Assembly (NCBI RefSeq): GCF_040807025.1
Contig: NC_090943.1
Span: 4,698,356-4,762,355, forward strand
Origin: Struthio camelus
Lineage: Eukaryota > Chordata > Aves > Struthioniformes > Struthionidae
DNA: 64,000 nucleotides
Direction of reading: 5' to 3'
Each line of letters starts with the position of its first letter. The stretch's first letter is position 1. A program made the position numbers and the translations under genes. Positions 59,801-64,000 of the stretch are shown here, piece by piece. Below the pieces are notes generated by a model that was not told where the DNA came from, ran no database searches, and saw nothing but the letters and a program-made list of their open reading frames with translations.

Positions 59801-62243
59801 CTGAAGTTATTGAAGCCAACCACAGGACATACTCTCCCTTCCCCTTGGTATATGACCAAAGAAAACCTCACTACAAATCTGGGTACAACTTATCTTACTG
59901 CACGTAGAAGACTTTGATGACATCTTTAATCTTTAATGACATCTTGAATGACCTACTTCTACAGTAGACGCCAATGGATGTCTGTTACTACAGCTGTTTA
60001 CCAGAGAGCAAAAGGGATCTGATTAATATAGTTAGTGTCTATAGAGCACCAAAGATCTCATTCTCAAGTGGATATCTAAGAAAAGGGGTTCTATGTGCCC
60101 ATTTCTCTCCATTGACTCTGAGACTTTTGTAGAGACTATAGCTTTGATGTAGACATCTACCTTTCAGATGGCTATAAGGTGAGTCCAGTGCCTAAATATA
60201 AGTCCTTTGTGCCATTTGAGATGGCCTAGACTATCTGTATCTGAGGCATCGGCATAGCACTGGCAAGTAAAACAGAGATCTGACACGATTTTTTTGGAGC
60301 AGCATCTCGAAACCAGGCAGGATGCTGTAGGATATCTAAAATAGCCTTATACCTCTATACTGAAACATTTACAGTCCCTTACGGTTAGAGGACAATATAT
60401 GCCACTCCTATGACTTAAAGGCCAGTCTCAGCTCTAATAGCGAGCTTGTGAGAAGGATCCTTAGGAAAGGAAAGAAAGGGTGGGAATCTCTGATAGTGAC
60501 ATGCTCATTTACATCTGCAGATGTCCTGAGTGGCTTCACTTACAATTTCTCTGAGAACAAACCTGCTTCAGAGCTTCTCGTGTTCCTATACTTCCTATGA
60601 CTTATACCAATCCCAATTTATAACCTTGTGCTAAACCAAGTGCTTGTGAGGAACTAGGTCATTTTCTCTTTCTGTTTCTACCCTAATGATTTAGCTAATC
60701 TCATTTAAAGAATAGCTCCTAAATACCTTCCACTGACATAGTCAAGTGGCTTAAAAGTACACTGGGAAGTAAGAGCTGGGGATAGAAGAGGGAAAGGGTC
60801 TATTAAGACTAGCTTTGTTAATGAGGCTGTCTAAGGTGGGATGACACGCTTGATGGTCTTTTTGACCAGCATTATTCTTATCAGAGCTCAGTTACCTGGT
60901 TGAAACACTAGAGTTTATTCCTCTTGAGCACAGTGGACCATTTTTTATTGAAATATTACAGTTTCTGGAGTCTGAGCTGTACCTTGATCAGAACTAATAG
61001 AAATTTCAAAGTTTTTTTTTTTTTTTTTTATTAACTACTTCAGAGTTTTAGAGCAGTTTAGTCAGGTAGCTCGTAAGAGTAGCAGTGACCTTAGTTTTGA
61101 AGAGTGTGTTTGCCATCCATGAGAGAAAACGCATCTATTTAATCACAGCATCCATTTAAGAGCATTGCACTACTTGGCAAATTTTGATAAATTACTTTTG
61201 CACATCCAGTTTTCTATGGAAAATAACCACTGAATCATAGTGCTGAGTTTCCTTAACACCATTTAGTAATTATTGTTAAGCAGGTAGATATAATTTACAG
61301 CAATTTACTTGCTAGATCACGGTGCCCAATAGATGAATACATTTTCATAATACAGCTAAAAGTAACACACTAGAAAATGTGTCACCATAATTAGAACTGA
61401 TTAGAAAATAATACCCAGGCGGCAGGAGAGAAATCTTGGAACTTCCTCTTTAGAAAACTTAAAATAAAAAGGGGAAATATTCCACGATTCTATTTCTTAC
61501 CTATGGGAGACTGGGCTGTGCTTTCCAGCAGGTCATAATCACCTATAAAAGTAGAAATTTGGCATGAAATTGTTTTGATTGTGTTTGCTGTTAGAACCAG
61601 AACAGGCCTCCATGGAAGTCAGTGAAAAGAATTCAATTGAATTTTATTTGTTTGGATCATGCCCAATATCAACAAATTCTTGATTCTCTCTTTTGAGGAA
61701 CTAAAGCTAGCTTTACCTGTGAGTTTAAACCAAGGCTGAACCTATAAAGTTAAGCATTCACAACTGCAAACAGCGAGCACTTAGCTAAAAAAGACACAAA
61801 ATCAAACTAGAACTAATCCTATTTAAAATATAAAAATAAAATATTATGTTTCTAGAAATTTATTTCAAGATTAAAGAACTCCATAACTATTTAGGCATGA
61901 CACTTTCCACAGAATTCAGGAAACCTGAGTTCCATCCATCAATGACAACAAGTAATAACTAATTGGTTTTAAGTCAGATAGTTTGATTTTGTATTTCTAG
62001 GTTAGATCACACTGATTTCTAGAAACATAACAGATTTTTACCTTTATTTTTTATTAGAACGCTACCATGAGGACTACCTATATTGATTATCCCAAGAGTT
62101 GGTGCATAAACAAATTTTTTAATAACCTCGGATTATAATGTGTTTTACAGAAAATTATTGAGAACAGAGATATATAGAAGGAGATGGTCAGCAGAACTGC
62201 TTCTTACCTGCATGAGTTTGTCCCAAGTTATCTACTTCCCAAC
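20026..62243 (-). CDS. ADCYAP1R1: ADCYAP1R1, PACAP type I receptor (PAC1), exons from mid-ECD to stop
   Basis: A class B1 GPCR for PACAP (and, more weakly, VIP), coupling to Gs/adenylate cyclase and Gq/PLC at the plasma membrane of neurons and endocrine cells. Thirteen exons are found on the minus strand with GT-AG borders and matching phases: 62208-62243, 61501-61542, 59670-59773, 58994-59091, 58420-58552, 56417-56570, 54067-54127, 49949-50018, 47984-48075, 32808-32891 (hop cassette), 24527-24656, 24270-24311, 20026-20214. The translation matches mammalian PAC1 nearly residue for residue over TM1-TM7 and the tail ([17 protein letters not shown]). The signal peptide and N-terminal ligand-binding exons lie beyond 64000. 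The largest introns flank the hop cassette (15.1 and 8.2 kb). No disabling change is seen. Confidence 0.97.
20215..24269 (-). other. ADCYAP1R1: ADCYAP1R1 last intron (4.1 kb)
   Basis: No further exon is recognised. It holds an ATTT/ATCT-rich microsatellite at about 22156-22206 and a TGATATG-repeat-like stretch at about 22876-22920. Confidence 0.7.
24270..24311 (-). CDS. ADCYAP1R1: ADCYAP1R1 microexon: TM7 (42 nt)
   Basis: The 14 codons read [14 protein letters not shown], flanked by an AG acceptor and a GTAAGA donor. Identical to mammalian PAC1 in this stretch as far as I recall it. Confidence 0.97.
24527..24656 (-). CDS. ADCYAP1R1: ADCYAP1R1 exon: TM6 to TM7 start (130 nt)
   Basis: Reads [20 protein letters not shown], then [20 protein letters not shown] and Q. 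Same length and phase as 1707-1836 of the opposite gene. The donor GTGATT is weak and is followed by an intron of only 215 nt. Confidence 0.97.
27244..27411 (+). pseudogene. CR1 ORF1 C-terminal remnant
   Basis: An uninterrupted reading runs from NWLCRWC to the TAG at 27409-27411, matching the C-terminal end of CR1 ORF1 (nucleic-acid-binding/esterase-type protein). The 5' part of ORF1 is missing. The DGxHL-type motif expected near the end reads YGIQL here, so the presumed catalytic Asp/His pair is lost. Confidence 0.75.
27419..28078 (+). pseudogene. CR1 ORF2, endonuclease part (broken)
   Basis: 219 codons carrying the APE endonuclease core ([26 protein letters not shown]). The frame is lost near 28065-28075 through a small deletion or frameshift and ends at TGA 28076-28078. 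The domain continues in another frame from about 28066. Confidence 0.9.
28075..29391 (+). pseudogene. CR1 ORF2, end of endonuclease and first half of reverse transcriptase (broken)
   Basis: 438 codons with the SDH endonuclease motif at the start, then a linker and the RT fingers/palm ([36 protein letters not shown]). It ends at an in-frame TGA (29389-29391) where the family has an Arg codon. The change fits C-to-T decay of a CGA codon. Confidence 0.93.
29392..30129 (+). pseudogene. CR1 ORF2, second half of reverse transcriptase (broken)
   Basis: In frame with the preceding segment across the TGA. It contains [11 protein letters not shown], the catalytic FADD box (29536-29547), and the conserved thumb/C-terminal region ([41 protein letters not shown]). 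A one-base shift near 30107-30115 throws it out of frame to a TGA at 30127-30129. The C-terminal remainder ([20 protein letters not shown]) continues in another frame to about 30300. Confidence 0.93.
30393..30410 (+). repeat. CR1 3' terminal octamer repeat
   Basis: Two tandem GATTCTGT units followed by GA mark the 3' end of the element. CR1 uses such short tandem octamers instead of a poly(A) tail. Confidence 0.95.
32808..32891 (-). CDS. ADCYAP1R1: ADCYAP1R1 'hop' cassette exon (84/81 nt, NAGNAG acceptor)
   Basis: An alternative exon inserted in ICL3. Using the acceptor at 32892-32893 the exon is 84 nt; using the AG three bases further in (32889-32890) it is 81 nt. These are exactly the mammalian hop1 and hop2 sizes. 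It reads [16 protein letters not shown] and continues [12 protein letters not shown] when joined to the upstream TT, nearly identical to mammalian hop. It ends at a GTAAGT donor and keeps frame with the TM6 exon. In mammals hop inclusion changes coupling to phospholipase C and related signalling. The Ser residues in the insert are potential kinase sites. Confidence 0.95.
32892..47983 (-). other. ADCYAP1R1: ADCYAP1R1 intron between TM5 exon and hop cassette (15.1 kb)
   Basis: The largest intron in the window. In mammals the second ICL3 cassette (hip) lies in this interval. I could not recognise it here. It holds T-runs (35306-35326), an AT microsatellite (about 44470-44515) and an AAAAT-type repeat (about 47821-47850). 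Confidence 0.65.
35306..35326. repeat. poly(T) run next to a CT/GA-rich stretch
   Basis: 21 T residues preceded by TTTC repeats and followed by an A/G-rich segment (about 35340-35450). Confidence 0.85.
47984..48075 (-). CDS. ADCYAP1R1: ADCYAP1R1 exon: TM5 and ICL3 start (92 nt)
   Basis: Reads [20 protein letters not shown] and then [10 protein letters not shown], ending with TT of a split codon. This is the constitutive exon just before the hip/hop insertion point. Joined directly to the TM6 exon it gives Leu-Arg-Leu-Ala; joined to hop it gives Phe. Donor GTAAGT. Confidence 0.97.
48076..49948 (-). other. ADCYAP1R1: ADCYAP1R1 intron (1.9 kb) with G-run
   Basis: No exon is seen. It holds the G-rich tract annotated separately and a T-run at about 48629-48643. 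Confidence 0.7.
48120..48147 (+). repeat. G-quadruplex-forming G-run
   Basis: Twelve consecutive G, then CGGGGAGGGGG and CTGGG, preceded by eight T. There are at least four G-runs of three or more on +, so a quadruplex is possible. On the transcribed strand it is a C-rich stretch 45-72 nt upstream of the TM5 exon acceptor. Confidence 0.85.
49949..50018 (-). CDS. ADCYAP1R1: ADCYAP1R1 exon: ECL2 and TM5 start (70 nt)
   Basis: Reads [20 protein letters not shown] and then SIM. It includes the ECL2 Cys that pairs with TM3 and the CW motif conserved in class B. Acceptor TTGCAG, donor GTAAGT. Confidence 0.97.
50019..54066 (-). other. ADCYAP1R1: ADCYAP1R1 intron (4.0 kb)
   Basis: It contains a long (TA)n tract at about 50855-50912 and, around 51640-51880, sequence resembling an old degraded interspersed repeat (GGCTGAGATTTTCAAA). 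No exon is recognised. Confidence 0.65.
50855..50912. repeat. (TA)n microsatellite
   Basis: About 17 TA units followed by an imperfect ATATAC/ATAT extension. Confidence 0.95.
54067..54127 (-). CDS. ADCYAP1R1: ADCYAP1R1 exon: TM4 (61 nt)
   Basis: Reads [20 protein letters not shown] in phase with both neighbours. The length is the conserved 61 nt. The donor is GTACGT, as in the preceding exon. Confidence 0.96.
54128..56416 (-). other. ADCYAP1R1: ADCYAP1R1 intron (2.3 kb) with CA repeat
   Basis: A (CA)12 run lies at 55816-55840. No exon is recognised. Confidence 0.7.
55816..55840. repeat. (CA)12 microsatellite
   Basis: A perfect CA dinucleotide run followed by A residues. Confidence 0.95.
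56417..56570 (-). CDS. ADCYAP1R1: ADCYAP1R1 exon: TM3 and TM4 start (154 nt)
   Basis: Starts [13 protein letters not shown], with the TM3 Cys of the conserved disulfide, and includes [16 protein letters not shown] and [18 protein letters not shown]. The EGLYL motif at the cytoplasmic end of TM3 is characteristic of class B. The donor is GTACGT, unusual at +3. Confidence 0.97.
56571..58419 (-). other. ADCYAP1R1: ADCYAP1R1 intron (1.8 kb) with CpG-bearing segment
   Basis: No exon. The segment about 56750-57320 has unusually many CpGs for this window (GTCGACGAG, CCCGTCGACAACGGACG, GACGCGC). A-runs lie at about 57187-57201 and 57660-57673. Confidence 0.6.
58420..58552 (-). CDS. ADCYAP1R1: ADCYAP1R1 exon: ICL1, TM2, ECL1 (133 nt)
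   Basis: Reads [17 protein letters not shown] (ICL1/TM2, including the conserved His of class B receptors) and continues to [14 protein letters not shown]. The ECL1 residues KDGVL differ slightly from the mammalian KDWIL. Donor GTAAGT. Confidence 0.97.
58994..59091 (-). CDS. ADCYAP1R1: ADCYAP1R1 exon: stalk and TM1 (98 nt)
   Basis: Reads [19 protein letters not shown] and then the hydrophobic stretch ending VILCRF. Phase 0 start, two-base end, donor GTGAGT. The 98-nt size is standard for the TM1 exon of the family. Confidence 0.97.
59670..59773 (-). CDS. ADCYAP1R1: ADCYAP1R1 exon: C-terminal ECD (104 nt)
   Basis: The exon encodes [20 protein letters not shown] and then [13 protein letters not shown]. 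It contains the conserved Cys-x6-Trp and Cys of the hormone-receptor domain and N-glycosylation sequons NCT and NET. It begins with two bases of a Gly codon and ends in phase 0 at a GTAGGA donor. Confidence 0.96.
59774..61500 (-). other. ADCYAP1R1: ADCYAP1R1 intron (1.7 kb)
   Basis: Lies between the 42-nt ECD microexon and the 104-nt exon. It holds a T-run at about 61011-61029 and no recognisable exon. Confidence 0.7.
61501..61542 (-). CDS. ADCYAP1R1: ADCYAP1R1 extracellular-domain microexon (42 nt)
   Basis: The acceptor is TTTTATAG and the donor GTAAGA. It has 14 codons in phase 1-1, reading [14 protein letters not shown] and joining in frame to the next exon. It matches the position of the mammalian 14-residue cassette (exon 6), which is variably included and alters PACAP affinity and selectivity. 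The residues are diverged, but the acidic, Ser/Leu-rich character is similar. Confidence 0.82.
   Translation of the reverse strand: MIMTCWKAQPSLP
61543..62207 (-). other. ADCYAP1R1: ADCYAP1R1 intron between the two ECD microexons (665 nt)
   Basis: AT-rich intron without further exon-like sequence. Confidence 0.7.
62208..62243 (-). CDS. ADCYAP1R1: ADCYAP1R1 extracellular-domain microexon (36 nt)
   Basis: The acceptor has a strong pyrimidine tract ending TTTCAG, and the donor is GTAAGA. It is phase 1-1, so skipping keeps the frame. It reads [11 protein letters not shown] between split Gly codons. The W-E aligns with the WETET region of the mammalian PAC1 ectodomain, where cassette exons are alternatively skipped. 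The sequence itself is poorly conserved, so the assignment rests on splice signals, phase and position. Confidence 0.75.
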
Positions 62244-64000
62244 CTGAAATTAGGAGAACAAAAATAATTAATTTGATCCAGATAATAGTTTACTTCACCC
62301 AAGAGCAATAGATGTATCAGAGCCCAGAGAATAACTGCAAGAGAATTCTTTTTAAATTATTTTTCCAAGATCGATAATCTACACTTCTGGCTGGAAATTG
62401 TACATGACAAGATGGTCCACTGAATTGTATTATCCAGTCTCTGGTTATCATGGAAAGCTATCGAATTCTAGGACAGATATGAGAAACACAGGTGGGATTT
62501 TTTTTTCTTTGTTTTTTTTTTTTTTTGGCAGGGGAAGTTAAGAAAAACCTACACATTTCCAAAATATGGCACCTAAAATGCCTAAAATACATTCATTACA
62601 ATAGGAAATCTCAAAAGTTTGGATGTGCATTAAAAATTGTTTTCCTTTATTCGTTTATTTTTTTCCTATGGAATATCCTGCTTCCAAAATAAAAAGCTGG
62701 GGGATGCATAAAAGAGAAACCCGAAGCCACTGAGTGGTGCTGCTGCATCACACGTAAGGAAGCACAGAGGAGCTGGACAAGGCTGTGATAGCTCTGCCAG
62801 TGTTCAATGATCAAATACAACTAGAAAAAAAAAAGTACTGCTAATGTCTTATCTGCTGCTAAGATGTTAAATGTTTAGAGTAGATTAGTTCTATATCCTC
62901 TGGAACAACCACGGGACTTTAGGCTTTTCTTCTTTAACCTGGAACATATAACCACCTCTTAACTAGGCATTAAAAAAATTACACCTCAATTTGTATGATT
63001 TTTTAATTATTTATTAAAAAGTTAACTTCTACAAAAATAGTGTGCTTGACATGACAGGAGAGGGGAAAGGCAGCACCTAAGAGAACAAAATAATAAAAGG
63101 AGTATTTTCAGTACAATGAGAAATGCATTTTGTATTTTATCCTTTTTCAAAACCCTTACCATGAAATAATTTTAAATTCGGTCCTTTCCCCCGCACACAC
63201 ACTTAAAATAAATCAAATGTGCTTTCTGATCTTCTAAATTTGAAATCAAAGGATTTAGTGTGAAGATGATGGTGGGAGTCTAGAAAACCAGGAAGACTAA
63301 GCTGAAGCTTTTGTTCAAACCCCTTCAATCTTTTTCGGCATCCTCCCTTTCGGATGGGCTGTGCTATGTCATTTGAATGAGTATCTATAACAGCAGACGT
63401 GCATATTCAACCCGTTAATTACTTTAGAGGCCTAATCTTGAATATAATGATCTGAACACCCACGTTCTTCTGGCAGCTCTGCACAGGTTCAGCCACTTTC
63501 AAGCTTCGCATGGGAGCTTTCTTGGATATTTTAAAATATTGGATTAATTTGCTCACACTGAAGATTCATTGACAATACTCTAGGCAAACGCTTTCTGACG
63601 AGGGTCATTCAACCTGTTGCATCAGTCTGAAGAACCAGATGGAGCAGAAGTGCTAAGACTGTGCTCCAGGTTGCTGTGAGAATAACAGGGGCGGCTCTGC
63701 CGAATACTTTGGGCAGACATGAGTGTCTCTGGAGCCCACCAAAAAATGGGCTTACCAAATATCGTTGCATTCATCTCCCCTAGCTTTAGCGGCATGTATC
63801 TGCAGCTGTGCTAGCCACTGTGGCCTCCATTATTGTTAATAGAGTGAAAAAGCCATTTCTGATGGTGTCATTCCCATGCATTTTTTCCCATCAGCTAAAG
63901 CTCCACTGAGGAGATGTCCATGGAATAGGAAGGGAGAGGACAATGTTTAGCTTAGACGTAGATGCCTATATTGCAGACATCTGAATTCAGAATATCAATA
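62244..64000 (-). other. ADCYAP1R1: ADCYAP1R1 intron running off the window
   Basis: No upstream ligand-binding-domain exon (with the conserved Cys/Trp motifs) is recognised before the edge. It has a T-run at about 62504-62526. A weak 24-nt phase-compatible exon-like segment at 63756-63779 is discussed under rejected items. Confidence 0.6.

Noticed and set aside
63756..63779. Possible third ECD microexon of ADCYAP1R1 (24 nt, phase 1-1, reading EMNATIF, GTAAGC donor) on minus
   Set aside because: The upstream sequence lacks a pyrimidine tract and the residues do not resemble PAC1. A 24-nt phase match is easy to obtain by chance.

Overview
The window is a stretch of vertebrate, most likely avian (sauropsid), nuclear genome. 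The evidence is intron-rich genes with consensus GT-AG boundaries, AT-rich intergenic and intronic sequence, scattered microsatellites, and one long CR1 LINE with the typical 3' octamer tail (GATTCTGT repeated). There are no bacterial-type genes, CRISPR arrays or operons. Almost all open frames longer than 60 codons are chance frames inside introns or spacer. The real coding sequence is about 20 small exons, found by translating around splice signals.

Two class B1 (secretin-family) GPCR genes point tail to tail. On the left, on the + strand, are the last four coding exons (649-740, 1707-1836, 3278-3319, 6124-6312) of a receptor of the GHRH/VIP/PACAP receptor subfamily. They cover TM5, ICL3, TM6, TM7 and the cytoplasmic tail, with a poly(A) signal about 0.2 kb after the stop. 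On the right, on the - strand, is ADCYAP1R1 (PAC1, the PACAP receptor). Its exons run from two extracellular-domain microexons (62208-62243, 61501-61542) to the terminal coding exon (20026-20214). The first exons (signal peptide and most of the ligand-binding domain) lie beyond base 64000.

ADCYAP1R1 is resolved exon by exon, with lengths 36, 42, 104, 98, 133, 154, 61, 70, 92, hop, 130, 42 and 189 nt. The regulated 'hop' cassette of intracellular loop 3 lies at 32808-32891. It has a tandem (NAGNAG) acceptor that would give the 84-nt hop1 and 81-nt hop2 forms. The two receptor genes share identical lengths and phases for their last four constitutive coding exons (92, 130, 42, 189 nt), which fits ancient duplication. 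In human the neighbour GHRHR lies upstream of ADCYAP1R1 in tandem orientation. Here the partner is downstream and convergent, so it may be a different, mammal-absent paralogue or the product of a rearrangement.

The spacer between the genes (about 6.5-20.0 kb) holds the 3' UTR of ADCYAP1R1 of unknown length, a CTCF-like motif in a small CpG-bearing patch near 9.35 kb, an unclassified GC-rich block near 10.0-10.4 kb, and a pentanucleotide/purine repeat about 100 nt after the ADCYAP1R1 stop. The introns are mostly unremarkable. Exceptions are the antisense CR1 (about 27.24-30.41 kb), a G-run just upstream (transcript sense) of the 92-nt exon, and several AT/CA microsatellites. The best biological interest lies in the cassette exons of ADCYAP1R1 and the identity and orientation of its convergent neighbour.
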